A DNA stretch of 64,000 nt from Deroplatys truncata (GCA_030765065.1 CM060983.1:230597528-230661527), one strand, 5' to 3'. Shown: positions 18,311 through 31,754, counted from the first letter of the stretch. The notes: generated by a model from the sequence alone, not told the origin. Program-made: numbers and translations.

Positions 18311-20940
18311 TAGATGCAGCAGAAAACACACACTTATACTCTCACTTGTGTGCTAACACCTGTGTTATGCTAGCTGTTGTTGGAGCAGAAAAACACACTC
18401 ATACACTCACTAGTGTGTTCACTCCTGTCCTATGTTAGATGGTATTGGGAGCAGAAAAAGAAACACATAGTCTCACTAGTGTGTTAACTCCTGTCTTATG
18501 CTAGCTGAACCTGGAGGTGGAAAATAGACTCATACTCTCATTAGTGTGTTCACTCCTGTCCTATGTTAGATGTAGTTGGAGCAGAAAAAAGCTCTCAACT
18601 CTCAGTAGTGTGTTCACTCCTGTCCTATGTTAGATGTAGTTGGAGCAGAAAAAAGCTCTCAACTCTCAGTAGTGTGTTCACTCCTGTCCTATGTTAGATG
18701 TAGTTGGAGCGGAAAAAAGCTCTCAACTCTCAGTAGTGTGTTCACTCCTGTCCTATGTTAGATGTAGTTGGAGCGGGAAAAAGCTCTCAACTCTCAGTAG
18801 TGTGTTCACTCCTGTCCTATGTTAGATGTAGTTGGAGCAGAAAAAAGCTCTCAAATCTCAGTAGTGTGTTAACTCCTGTTTTATGTTAGCTGTAGTTGGA
18901 GTATAAAAACAAACTCATACCCTCACTAGTGTTTTAGCTCCTGTACTATGTTAGCAGTAGTTGGAGCAGAAAAACAAATTCATACCCTCACTAGTGTGTT
19001 AACTGCTGTCTTATGTTAGCAGTAGTTGGAACTGAAAAACAAACTCATACTCTCACTAGTGTGTTAACAGCTGTCTTATGTTAGCTGTAGTTGGAGTAGA
19101 AAAACAAACTCATACTCTTACTAGTGTGTTAACAGCTGTCTTATGTTAGCAGTAGTTGGAGCAGAAAGATAAATTCATACCCTCACTAGTGTGCTAAATT
19201 ATGTCCTATGCTACTGTAGTTAGATCAGAAAAACCACTCATACTCTCACTAGGGTGCTAACTCCTGTCCTATGTTAGTTTAGTTACAGCACAAAACACAC
19301 ACTCATACTCTCACTAGTGTGATCACTCCTGTCCTACGTTAGATGGTATTGGGAGCAGAAAAACAAACACATAGTCTCAATAGTGTCCTGTGTTACACTA
19401 GCTGTACGTGGAGCAAAAAAACAGACTCATACTCTCATTAGTGTGCTAACTCCTGTCCTATGTTAGATGTAGTTGGATCAGAAAAACACACTCATAATCT
19501 CACCAGTGTGTTAACTCCTGCTTTATGTTAGCTGTAGTTGGAGCACAAACACCGACTCATACTCCCACTCGTGTGATAACTCCTGCCCAATTTAGCTGTA
19601 GTTGGAGCAGAAAAACAAACTCATACTCTCACTAGTGTGTTAACTCCTGTTCTATGTTAGCTGTAGTTGAGGCAGAAAAACACACACTAGCTCTCACTCG
19701 TGTGTTAACTCCTGTCCTATTTTAGCTAAAGTTTAGGCAGAAAAACACACTCTTACTCTCACTCTTGTGTTAACTACTGTCCTATGTTAGTTTAGTTACA
19801 GCAGAAGACACACACTTATACTCTCACTAGTGTTCTAACTCCTGTCGTATGCTAGCTGTTGTTGGAGCAGAAAAACACACTCATACTCTCACTAGTGTTC
19901 TAACTCCTGTCGTATGCTAGCTGTTGTTGGAGCAGAAAAACACACTTAAACTCTCACTAGTGTGTTAACACCTGTCTAATGCTAATTGTAGTTGGAGCAG
20001 AAAAACACACTCATACTCTCACTAGTGTGCTAACTCCTGTCGCGTGCTAGCTTTTGTTGGAGCAGAAAAACACACTTATACTCTCACTAGTGTGTTAACA
20101 CCTGTCTAATGCTAATTGTAGTTGGAGCAGAAAAACACACTCATACTCTCACTAGTGTGCTAACTCCTTGCCAATTTTAGCTTTAGTTGAGGCAGAAAAA
20201 CACACTCTTACTCTCACTCTTGTGTTAACTCCTGTCCTATGTTAGCTGTAGTTGGAGCAGAAAAACATATTCATACTCTCATTAGTGTGTTAACACCTGT
20301 CCTATGTTAGCTGTAGTTGAGGCAGAAAAACTTACTCTTACTCTCACTCGTGTGTTAACTCCTGTCCTGTTAGCTGTAGTTGGAGCAGAAAAACAGACTC
20401 ATACTCTCATTAGTGTGTTAACACCTGTCCTATGTTAGCTGTAGTTGAGGCAGAAAAACACACTCTTACTCTCACTCGTGTGTGAACTCCTGTCCTATGT
20501 TAGATGTAGTTGCACCAGAAAAACACACTCATAATCTCACTAGTGTGTTAAATCCTGCCTAATTTAGCTGTAGTTGGAGCAAAAAAACAAACTCAAACCC
20601 TCACTAGGGTCGTAACTCCGTTCCTGTGTTACTTTAGTTACAGCAGAAAACACACACTCCTACTCTCACTAGTGTGTTAACACCTGTCTTATGCTACCTG
20701 TAGGTGGAGCAGAAAAACACACTGATACTCTCACTAGTGTGTTTACTCCTTTGTTATGCTAGCTGTAGGTAGAGCAGGAAAACATACTCCTATTCTCACT
20801 AGTGTGTTAATACCTGTCCTATGTTGGCTGTAGTTGGAGCAGAAAGATAAACTTATACTCCCACTAGTGTGTTAACCTTTGTCCTATATGATCTGTGATT
20901 AGAGCTGATAAACACATGCATACTCTCACTAGTGTGTTTA
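18311..20940 (+). repeat. Diverged satellite with small local runs
   Basis: Mixed monomers. At about 18550-18870 five 64-bp units share GAAAAAAGCTCTCAACTCTC and GTGTGTTCACTCC and are near-identical, apart from GGAGCGG or GGAGCAG. At about 19790-20170 units with GCTAGCTGTTGTTGGAGC alternate with GCTAATTGTAGTTGGAGC. At 20180-20470 units with TTGAGGCAG and CACTCTTACTC appear; these are amplified later at 25.6-26.2 kb. No non-satellite sequence is visible. Confidence 0.9.
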
Positions 20941-21990
20941 CTCCTATCCTATGTTAGGTGTAGTTGGAACACAAAAATAGACTCATACACCCAATGTTGT
21001 GTTCACTCCTTTCCTATGTTACCTGTAGTTGGAGCAGAAAAACAAACACATAGTCTCACAGCAGTGTTAACTCCTGTTCTATGTTAGCTGTAGTTGGAGC
21101 AGAAAGACAAACACATACTCTCACAAATGCGTTAGCTCCTGTCCTATGTTAGCTGTAGTTGGAGCTGTAAAACACACTGATACTCTCACTAGTGTGCTAA
21201 CTCCTGTGCTATTTAAGCTCTAGTTGGAGCAGAAAAATACACTCATACTCTAACCTCTGTGTTTACTCCTGTCTTATGCTAGCTACAGGTGGAGCATGAA
21301 AGAACACTCATACTCTCACTAGTGTGTTAACTCCTGTCTTATGCTAGCTACAGGTGGAGCATGAAAGAACACTCATACTCTCACTAGTGTGTTAACTCCT
21401 GTCTTATGCTAGCTACAGGTGGAGCATGAAAGAATACTCATATCTCACTCGTGTGTTAACTCCTGTCCTATGTTAACTGTAGTTGGAATCAGAAAACCAC
21501 ACTCATAATCTCACAGGTGTGTTAACTCCAGTCCAATGTTAGCTGTAGTTGGAGCACAAAACACACTCATATCTCACTCGTGTGTTAACTCCTGTCCTAT
21601 GTTAACTGTAGTTGGAATCAGAAAACCACACTCATAATCTCACAGGTGTGGTAACTCCAGTCCAATGTTAGTTGTAGTTGGAGGAGAAAAACACAATCAT
21701 TCTATCACTTGTGTGTTCACTCCTGTACTATGATAGATGGTATTGGGAGCAGAAAAACACACTCATACTCTCACTAGTGTGTTTACTCCTATCCTATGTT
21801 AGGTGTAGTTGGAACACAAAAATAGACTCATACACCCAATGTTGTGTTCACTCCTTTCCTATGTTACCTGTAGTTGGAGCAGAAAAACAAACACATAGTC
21901 TCACAGCAGTGTTAACTCCTGTTCTATGTTAGCTGTAGTTGGAGCAGAAAGACAAACACATACTCTCACAAATGCGTTAGCTCCTGTCCT
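20940..21990 (+). repeat. Satellite block with 845-bp internal duplication
   Basis: A string of units with TAGACTCATACACCCAATG, TTACCTGTAGTTGG, AAACACATAGTCTCACAGCAG and CACAAATGCGTTAGC occurs at about 20945-21150 and again at about 21790-21990. The offset is 845 bp, 13 monomers of 65 bp (AACAAACACA at 21041 and 21886). Between them GCTACAGGTGGAGCATGAAAG units are repeated three times, and GTTAACTGTAGTTGGAATCAG units twice. The latter subtype is the one hit by the transposon at 7143. Confidence 0.85.
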
Positions 21991-23560
21991 ATGTTAGCTG
22001 TATTTGGAGCACAAAAACACACTCATTTTCCCACTCGTGTGATAACTCCTGCCTAATTTAGCGCTAGTTGGAGCAGAAAAACAAACTCATACTCTCACTA
22101 GTGTGTTAACTCCTGTCTTATGTTAGCAGTAGTTGGAGCAGAAAAACAAATTCATACCCTCACTAGTGTGCTAACTCGTGTCCTATGCTACTGTAGTTAG
22201 AGCAGAAAAGTGTTCAATTCTGTCTTTACTAGCTGTACTTAGAGCAGAAAAACAAACCCATACTCTCACTTGTGTGCTAACTTCTGTCCTATGTTAGCTG
22301 TAGTTGGAGCAGAAAACACACTCATACTTTCACTGGTGTGCTAACTCCTGTCCTATGCTTCTGTAGTCAGATCAGAAAATCACACTCATACTCTCACTAG
22401 GGTGCTAACTGCTGTCCTATGTTAGTTTAGTTACAGCAGAAAACACACACTTATACTCTCACTTGTGTGCTAACTTCTGTCCTATATTAGCTGTAGTTGG
22501 AGCAGAAAACACACTCATACTTTCAGTAGTGTGCTAACTCCTGTCCTATGTTAGTTTAGTTACAGCAGAAAACAGACACTCATGCTCTCACTTGTGTGCT
22601 AACTCCTGTCCTATGTTAGTGTAGTTACAGCAGAAAACAGACACTCATGCTCTCACTTGTGTGCTAACTTCTGTCCTATATTAGCTGTAGTTGGAGCAGA
22701 AAACACACTCATACTTTCAGTAGTGTGCTAACTCCTGTCCTATGTTAGTTTAGTTACAGCAGAAAACAGACACTCATGCTCTCACTTGTGTGCTAACTTC
22801 TGTCCTATGTTAGCTGTAGTTGGAGCACAAAAACACACTCATACTCTCACTAGTGTGTTAACTCCTGTCCTATGTTAGCTGTAGTTGGAACTGAAAAACA
22901 AACTCATACTCTCACTAGTGTGTTAACTCCTGTCTTATGCTAGCTGTACTTAGAGCAGAAGAACAAACCCATACTCTCACTTGTGTGCTAACTTCTGTCC
23001 TATGTTAGCTGTAGTTGGAGCAGAAAACACACACTCATACTTTCACTAGTGTGCTAACTGCTGTCCTATGCTTCTGTAGTCAGATCAGAAAAACACACTC
23101 ATACTCTCACTAGGGTGCTAACTCCTGTCCTATGTTAGTTTTGTTACAGCTGAAAACAGACACTCATACTTTCACTAGTGTGCTAACTCCTGTCCTATGC
23201 TACTGTAGTTAGATCAGAGAAACACACTCATACTGTCACTAGGGTGCTAACTCCTTTCCTATGTAAGTTTAGTTATGCAGAAAACACACACTCATACTCT
23301 CACTAGTGTGTTCACTCCTGTCCTACGTTAGATGGTAATGGGAGCAGAAAAACAAACACATAGTCTCACTAGTGTCCTGTCTTACACTAGCTGTACGTGG
23401 AGCAAAGAAACATACTCATACTCTCATTAGTGTGTTAACACCTGTCCTATGTTAGCTGTAGTTGAGGCAGAAAAACACATGCATACTCTCACTAGCGTGA
23501 TAACTCCTGTCCTATGTTAGTTCTAGTTGGAGCAGAAAAACACACTCATACTCTCACTAG
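21540..23560 (+). repeat. Satellite block homologous to 2.74-4.64 kb
   Basis: This is the second copy of the old left-edge block, in the same monomer order: GGAGGAGAAAAACACAATC, CACCCAATG, GCGCTAGTTGGAGC, the truncated TTCAATTCTGTC unit, GATGGTAATGGGAGC, TTAGTTCTAGTTGGAGC. Differences include one-monomer expansions near 22600-22760. Duplication of about 2 kb over about 18.8 kb shows that long-range copying also happened before the core formed. Confidence 0.8.
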
Positions 23561-24456
23561 TGTGTTAAATGCTGTCCTATGTTAGCTGTAGTTGGAGCAG
23601 AAAAACACACTGATACTCTCACTAGTGTGTTAACTCCTGTCTTATGCTAGCTGTAGGTGGAGCAGAAAAACACACTCATACTCTCACTAGTGTGTTAACT
23701 CCTGTTCTATGTTAGCTGTAGTTGAGGCAGAAAAACACACTCTAGCTCTCATACGTGTTTTAACTGCTGTCCTATGTTAGCTAAAGTTTAGGCAGAAAAA
23801 CACACTCTTACTCTCACTCTTGTGTTAACTACTGTCCTATGTTAGTTTAGTTACAGCAGAAAACACACACCCATACTTTCACCAGTGTGCTAACTCCTGT
23901 CCTAAGCTACTGTAGTTGGAGCAGAAACCACACTCATACTTTCACTAGGGTGCTAACTCCTGTCCTATGTTAGTTTAGTTACAGCAGAAAACACACACTC
24001 ATACTTTCACCAGTGTGCTAACTCCTGTCCTAAGCTACTGTAGTTGGAGCAGAAACCACACTCATACTTTCACTAGTGTGCTAACTCCTGTCCTATGTTA
24101 GTTTAGTTACAGCAGAAACCACACTCATACTTTCACTAGTGTGTTAACTCCTGTCCTATGCTACTGTAGTTAGATCAGAAAAACACACTCATACTGTCAC
24201 TAGTGTTCTAACTCCTGTCGTATGCTAGCTGTTGTTGGAGCAGAAAAACACACTTATACTCTCACTAGTCTGTTAACTCCTGTCCTATGCTACTGTAGTT
24301 AGCTCAGAAAAACACACTCATACTGTCACTAGTGTTCTAACTCCTGTCTTATGCTAGCTGTAGGTGGAGCAGAAAAACACACTCATACTCTCACTAGTGT
24401 GCTAACTCCTGTCCTATGTTAGTTTAGTTACAGCAGAAAACACACACCCATACTTT
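23560..24456 (+). repeat. Mixed satellite leading into the 63-bp run
   Basis: Monomers alternate between TTTAGTTACAGC units with TTTCACCAGTGTGC and GCTACTGTAGTTGGAGC units with AGAAACCACACTC, in a loose dimer from about 23840 to 24170. GCTAGCTGTTGTTGG and GCTACTGTAGTTAG units follow. No gene is visible. Confidence 0.88.
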
Positions 24457-24800
24457 CACCAGTGTGCTAACTCCTGTCCTAAGCTACTGTTGTTGGAGCA
24501 GAAAACACACTCATACTTTCACCAGTGTGCTAACTCCTGTCCTAAGCTACTCTTGTTGGAGCAGAAAACACACCCATACTTTCACTAGTGTGCTAACCCC
24601 TGTCCTAAGCTACTGTTGTTGGAGCAGAAAACACACTCATACTTTCACCAGTGTGCTAACTCCTGTCCTAAGCTACTGTTGTTGGAGCAGAAAACACACT
24701 CATACTTTCACCAGTGTGCTAACTCCTGTCCTAAGCTACTGTTGTTGGAGCAGAAAACACACTCATACTTTAACTAGTGTGTTAACTCCTGTCCTATGCT
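24457..24800 (+). repeat. 63-bp satellite run that keeps one reading frame open
   Basis: Five units of exactly 63 bp share AAGCTACTGTTGTTGGAGC and AAAACACACTCATACTTTC. Because 63 is divisible by three and one frame has no stop, a 115-codon open frame results (24464-24811) with a 21-residue repeat containing LTPVLSYCCWSRKHTHTFTS. The other satellite units are 64 or 65 bp and break frame. There is no promoter, signal peptide or codon bias to support a gene, and the frame simply follows the monomer length. Confidence 0.88.
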
Positions 24801-26340
24801 ACTGTAGTTAGATCAGAAAAACATACTCATACTCTCACTAGTGTTCTAACTCCTGTCGTATGCTAGCTGTTGTTGGAGCAGAAATACACACTTATACTCT
24901 CACTAGTGTGTTAACACCTGTCTAATGCTAATTGTAGTTGGAGCAGAAAAACACACTCATACTCTCACTAGTGTGCTAACTCCTGTCCTATGTTAGCTGT
25001 AGTTAGATCAGAAAAACATACTCATACTCTCACTAGTGTTCTAACTCCTGTCGTATGCTAGCTGTTGTTGGAGCAGAAAAACACACTTATACTCTCACTA
25101 GTGTGTTAACACCTGTCCTATGTTAGCTGTAGTTAGATCAGAAAAACATACTCATACTCTCACTAGTGTTCTAACTCCTGTCCTATGTTAGCTGTAGTTA
25201 GATCAGAAAAACACACTCATACTCTCACTAGTGTTCTAACTCCTGTCCTATGTTAGCTGTAGTTAGATCAGAAAAACATACTCATACTCTCACTAGTGTG
25301 TTAACACCTGTCCTATGTTAGCTGTAGTTAGATCAGAAAAACATACTCATACTCTCACTAGTGTTCTAACTCCTGTCCTATGTTAGCTGTAGTTAGATCA
25401 GAAAAACACACTCATACTCTCACCAGTGTGCTAACTCCTGTCCTATGTTAGCTGTAGTTAGATCAGAAAAACATACTCATACTCTCACTAGTGTTCTAAC
25501 TCCTGTCGTATGCTAGCTGTTGTTGGAGCAGAAAAACACACTTATACTCTCACTAGTGTGTTAACACCTGTCTAATGCTAATTGTAGTTGGAGCAGAAAA
25601 ACACACTCATACTCTCACTAGTGTGCTAACTCCTGTCCTATGTTAGCTGTAGTTGAGGCAGAAAAACACACTCTTACTCTCACTCTTGTATTAACTCCTG
25701 TCCTATGTTAGCTGTAGTTGGAGCAGAAAAACAAACTCTTACTCTCACTAGTGTGCTAACTCCTGTCCTATGTTAGCTGTAGTTGAGGCAGAAAAACACA
25801 CTCTTACTCTCACTCTTGTATTAACTCCTGTCCTATGTTAGCTGTAGTTGGAGCAGAAAAACAAACTCTTACTCTCACTAGTGTGCTAACTCCTGTCCTA
25901 TGTTAGCTGTAGTTGAGGCAGAAAAACACACTCTTACTCTCACTCTTGTATTAACTCCTGTCCTATGTTAGCTGTAGTTGGAGCAGAAAAACAAACTCTT
26001 ACTCTCACTAGTGTGTTAAGTCCTGTCCTATGTTAGCTGTAGTTGGAGCAGAAAAACACACTCATACTCTCACTAGTGTGCTAACTCCTGTCCTATGTTA
26101 GCTGTAGTTGAGGCAGAAAAACACACTCTTACTCTCACTCTTGTATTAACTCCTGTCCTATGTTAGCTGTAGTTGAGGCAGAAAAACAAACTCTTACTCT
26201 CACTCTTGTATTAACTCCTGTCCTATGTTAGCTGTAGTTGGAGCAGAAAAACATATTCATACTCTCATTAGTGTGTTAACACCTGTCCTATGTTAGCTGT
26301 AGTTGAGGCAGAAAAACTTACTCTTACTCTCACTCGTGTG
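24801..26340 (+). repeat. Locally amplified 65-bp satellite with 130-bp dimers
   Basis: From about 24980 to 25500 units with TTAGCTGTAGTTAGATCAG and CACTAGTGTTCTAACTCC are repeated with GCTAGCTGTTGTTGG units interspersed. From about 25650 to 26040 a strict dimer repeats three times at 130 bp (GAGGCAG at 25655, 25785, 25915): one unit with TTGAGGCAG and CACTCTTGTATTAAC, the other with TTGGAGCAG and AAACTCTTACTC. Confidence 0.88.
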
Positions 26341-29060
26341 TTAACTCCTGTCCTGTTAGCTGTAGTTGGAGCAGAAAAACGGACTCATACTCTCATTAGT
26401 GTGTTAACTCCTGTCCTGTGTTAGCTGTAATTGAGGCAGCAGAACATACTCTTACTCTCACTCGTGTGTTATCTCCTGTCCTATGTTAGCTGTAGTTGGA
26501 GCAGAAAAACACAGTCATTCTATCACTAGTGTGTTCACTCCTGTCCTATGTTAGATGTTATTAGGAGCAGAAAAACATGCTCATACTCTCACTAGTGTGT
26601 CCTATGTTAGCTGTAGTTGGAGCACAAAAGACACTCATACTCCCACTTGTGTGTTCACTCCTGTCCTATTTTAGCTATAGTTGGAGTAGAAAAACGAACC
26701 ACATAGTCACACTAGTGTGTTTACTCCTGTCTTGTGCAAGATATTTCAGAAAAACAGACTTATACTCTCAGAAATGTTTTATCTGCTGTCCTATGTTAGC
26801 TGTAGTTGGAGCACAAAAACGCACTCATACTCTTACTTGTGTGTTAACTCCTATCCTGAGTTAGCAGTACTTGGAGCATAAAAACACACTCATACTCTCA
26901 CTCGTGTGTTAACTCCTGTCCTATGATAAGACTTGTTGGAATCAAAAAACCACACTCATACTCTCACAAGTGTGCTAATTCCTGTCCTATGTTAGCTGTA
27001 GTTGGAGTAGAAAATAACACTCATACTCACTAGTGTGTTCACTCCTGTACTATGTTAGCTGTAGTTTGAGCAGATATACAAACTCATAGTCTCACTAGTG
27101 TGTAAACTCCTGTCCTATGTTAGCTGAAGGTGGAGCACAAAAACACACTCATACTCCCACTCGTGTGTTAACTCCTGCCCAATTTAGCTGTAGTTGGAGC
27201 AGAGAAGCAAACTCATACTCTCACTAGGGTGCTAACTCCATTCGTATGTTAGTTTAGTTGGTGCAGAAAACACACACTCATACTCTCACTAGTGTGTTAA
27301 CACTTTCTTATGCTACCTGTAGGTGGAGTAGAAAAACACACTCATACTTTAACTAGTGTTCTAACTCCTGTCTTATGCTAGCTGTAGGTGGAGCAGAAAA
27401 ACACACTCATACTCTCACTAGGGTGCCAACTCCTGTCCTATGTTAGTTTAGTTACAGCAGAAAACACACACTCATACTTTCACTAGTGTGCTAACTCCTG
27501 TCCTAAGCTACTGTAGTTGGAGCAGAAAACACACTAATACTTTCACTAGTGTGCTAACTCCTGTCCTATGTTAGTTTAGTTACAGCAGAAAACACACATT
27601 CATACTTCCTTTACTAGTGTGGTAACTCCTGTCCTATGCTACTGTAGTTAGATCAGAAAAACACGCTCATACTCTCACTAGTGTTCTAACTCCTGTCGTA
27701 TGCTACCTGTTGTTGGAGTAGAAAAATACACTTATACTCTCACTAGTGTATTACCACCTGTCTTGTGCTAATTGTAGTTGCAGCAGAAAAACACACTCAT
27801 ACTCTCACAAGTGTGCTAACTCCTGTCTTATGCTAGCAGTTGTTGGAGCAGAAAAACACACTCACACTCTTACTAATGTGTTAACACCTGTCTTATGCTA
27901 CCTGTAGGTGGAGTAGAAAAACACACTCATATTCTCACTAATGTATTGACTCCTTTCTTATGCTAGCTGTAGATAGAGCAGAAAAACACACTCATAGTCT
28001 CACTAGTGTGTTACCTCCTGTCTTTTTCTAGCTGTAGGTGGAGCAGGAAAACACAGTCATTCCCTCACAAGTGTGTTAGTACCTGTCCTATGTTAGCTGT
28101 AGTTGGAGCAGAAAAACACATTCATACTCCCACTAGTGTGTTAACCCTTATCGTATGTTAGCTGTGTTTAGAGCTGTAAAACACATGCATACTCTCACTA
28201 GCGTGCTAAATACTGTCCTATTTTAGCTGTAGGTAGAGCAGAAGAACACACTCATACCCTCACTAGTGTGTTAAAGCCTGTCTCAAGCTAGCTGTAGGTG
28301 GAGCAGAAAGATGTACTCATACTCCCACTAGTGTCTTAAGTATTAACCTATGTTAGCTGTCGTTAGAGCTGAAAAAAACATGCATACCCTTACTAGTGTG
28401 CTAACTCCTGTGCTAATTATGCTGTAGTTGGAGCAGAGAAACACACTCATACTCTAACATCTGTGTTAACTCCTGTCTTATGCTAGCAGTAGTTGGAGCA
28501 GAAAACCTTAGGTTTACTGTAACCTCTGTGTTAATTCCTGCCTTATGCTACCTGTATTTGGAGCAGTAAAACACACTCATTCTCTAACCTATGTGTTAAC
28601 TCCTTTCTTATGCTAGCTGTAGTTGGAGCAGAAAAACAAACTCATACTCTCACAAGTGGGTTAAATTAAGTCTTATGCTAGCTGTAGTTGGAGCAGAAAA
28701 ACAAACTCATACTCTCACAAGTGTGTTAAATTAAGTCTTATGCTAGCTGTAGTTGGAGCAGAAAAACACACTTATATTCTCACTACTGTGTTAAATTCTG
28801 TGTTATGCTAGCTGTAGTTCGAGCAGAAAAACGCACTCATACTCTCAGTTGTGTGTTAACTCCTGTCATATGTTAGCAGTATTTGGAGCACAAATATGCA
28901 CTCATACTCTCACTTGTGTGTAAACTCATGTCCTATGTTAGCAGTAGTTGGAGCACAAAAATGGACTCATACTCTCACTTGTGTGTTAACTCCTGTCCTA
29001 TGTTAGCTGTAGTTGGAGCACAAAAATGGACTCATACTCTCACTTGTGTGTTAACTCCTG
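26340..29060 (+). repeat. Diverged satellite next to the young core
   Basis: About 42 monomers of mixed type with many private substitutions and small indels, such as the CTTCCTTTACTAG expansion near 27605 and the short AAGATATTTCAG unit near 26740. Units with GCACAAAAATGGACTCATAC near 28950-29040 lead directly into the core, where GGAGCAC and GGAGCAG give way to GGAGAAG. I see no gene. Confidence 0.9.
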
Positions 29061-31754
29061 TCCTATGTTAGCCTTAGTTGGAGAAGAAAACATACTCATA
29101 CTCTAACTAGTGTGTTAACTCCTGTCCTATTTTAGCTGTAGTTGCAGAAGAAAACATACTCATACTGTAACTAGTGTGTTAACTCCTGTCCTATGTTAGC
29201 CTTAGTTGGAGTAGAAAAAAGACTCATACTCTAACTAGTGTGTTAACTCCTGTCCTATGTTAGCTGTAGTTGGAGAAGAAAACATACTCATACTCTAACT
29301 AGTGTGTTAACTCCTGTCCTATGTTAGCTGTAGTTGGAGAAGAAAACATATTCATACTCTAACTAGTGTGTTAACTCCTGTCCTATGTTAGCTGTAGTTG
29401 GAGAAGAAAACATACTCATACTCTAACTAGTGTGTTAACTCCTGTCCTATGTTAGCTGTAGTTGGAGAAGAAAACATACTCATACTCTCACTTGTGTGTT
29501 AACTCCTGTCCTATGTTAGCCTTAGTTGGAGAAGAAAACATACTCATACTCTAACTAGTGTGTTAACCTCTGTCCTATGTTAGCTGTAGTTGGAGAAGAA
29601 AACATACTCATACTCTAACTAGTGTGTTAACTCCTGTCCTATGTTAGCTGTAGTTGGAGAAGAAAACATACTCATACTCTCACTTGTGTGTTAACTCCTG
29701 TCCTATGTTAGCTGTAGTTGGAGAAGAAAACATACTCATACTCTCACTTGTGTGTTAACTCCTGTCCTATGTTAGCTGTAGTTGGAGAAGAAAACATACT
29801 CATACTCTCACTTGTGTGTTTACTCCTGTCCTATGTTAGCTGTAGTTGGAGAAGAAAACATACTCATACTCTCACTTGTGTGTTAACTCCTGTCCTATGT
29901 TAGCCTTAGTTGGAGAAGAAAACATACTCATACTCTCACTTGTGTGTTAACTCCTGTCCTATGTTAGCTGTATTTGGAGAAGAAAACATACTCATACTCT
30001 AACTAGTGTGTTAACTCCTGTCCTATGTTAGCTGTAGTTGGAGAAGAAAACATACTCATACTCTAACTAGTGTGTTAACTCCTGTCCTATGTTAGCTGTA
30101 GTTGGAGAAGAAAACATACTCATACTCTAACTAGTGTGTTAACTCCTGTCCTATGTTAGCTGTAGTTGGAGAAGAAAACATACTCATACTCTCACTTGTG
30201 TGTTAACTCCTGTCCTATGTTAGCTGTAGTTGGAGAAGAAAACATACTCATACTCTAACTAGTGTGTTAACTCCTGTCCTATGTTAGCTGTAGTTGGAGA
30301 AGAAAACATACTCATACTCTAACTTGTGTGTTAACTCCTGTCCTATGTTAGCTGTAGTTGGAGAAGAAAACATACTCATACTCTCACTTGTGTGTTAACT
30401 CCTGTCCTATGTTAGCTGTAGTTGGAGAAGAAAACATACTCATACTCTAACTTGTGTGTTAACTCCTGTCCTATGTTAGCTGTAGTTGGAGAAGAAAACA
30501 TACTCATACTCTCACTTGTGTGTTAACTCCTGTCCTATGTTAGCCTTAGTTGGAGAAGAAAACATACTCATACTCTCACTTGTGTGTTAACTCCTGTCCT
30601 ATGTTAGCTGTAGTTGGAGAAGAAAACATACTCATACTCTAACTGGTGTGTTAACTCCTGTCCTATGTTAGCTGTAGTTGGAGAAGAAAACATACTCATA
30701 CTCTAACTAGTGTGTTAACTCCTGTCCTATGTTAGCCTTAGTTGGAGAAGAAAACATACTCATACTCTAACTAGTGTGTTAACTCCTGTCCTATGTTAGC
30801 TGTAGTTGGAGAAGAAAACATACTCATACTCTAACTTGTGTGTTAACTCCTGTCCTATGTTAGCTGTAGTTGGAGAAGAAAACATACTCATACTCTAACT
30901 AGTGTGTTAACTCCTGTCCTATGTTAGCTGTAGTTGGAGAAGAAAACATACTCATACTCTCACTTGTGTGTTAACTCCTGTCCTATGTTAGCTGTAGTTG
31001 GAGAAGAAAGCATACTCATACTCTAACTAGTGTGTTAACTCCTGTCCTATGTTAGCTGTAGTTGGAGAAGAAAACATACTCATACTCTAACTAGTGTGTT
31101 AACTCCTGTCCTATGTTAGCTGTAGTTGGAGAAGAAAACATACTCATACTCTCACTTGTGTGTTAACTCCTGTCCTATGTTAGCTGTAGTTGGAGAAGAA
31201 AACATACTCATACTCTCACTTGTGTGTTAACTCCTGTCCTATGTTAGCTGTAGTTGGAGAAGAAAACATACTCATACTCTAACTAGTGTGTTAACTCCTG
31301 TCCTATGTTAGCTGTAGTTGGAGAAGAAAGCATACTCATACTCTAACTAGTGTGTTAACTCCTGTCCTATGTTAGCTGTAGTTGGAGAAGAAAACATACT
31401 CATACTCTCACTTGTGTGTTAACTCCTGTCCTATGTTAGCTGTAGTTGGAGAAGAAAACATACTCATACTCTAACTAGTGTGTTAACTCCTGTCCTATGT
31501 TAGCCTTAGTTGGAGAAGAAAACATACTCATACTCTCACTTGTGTGTTAACTCCTGTCCTATGTTAGCTGTAGTTGGAGAAGAAAACATACTCATACTCT
31601 AACTAGTGTGTTAACTCCTGTCCTATGTTAGCTGTAGTTGGAGAAGAAAACATACTCATACTCTAACTAGTGTGTTAAATCCTGTCCTATGTTAGCTGTA
31701 GTTGGAGAAGAAAACATACTCATACTCTCACTTGTGTGTTAACTCCTGTCCTAT

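Noticed and set aside
29061-29124. A CENP-B box in the satellite monomer.
   Set aside because: GTAGTTGGAGAAG only vaguely resembles the box; the required TTCG and CGGG bases are absent in the monomers I checked. A centromeric role cannot be claimed from sequence.
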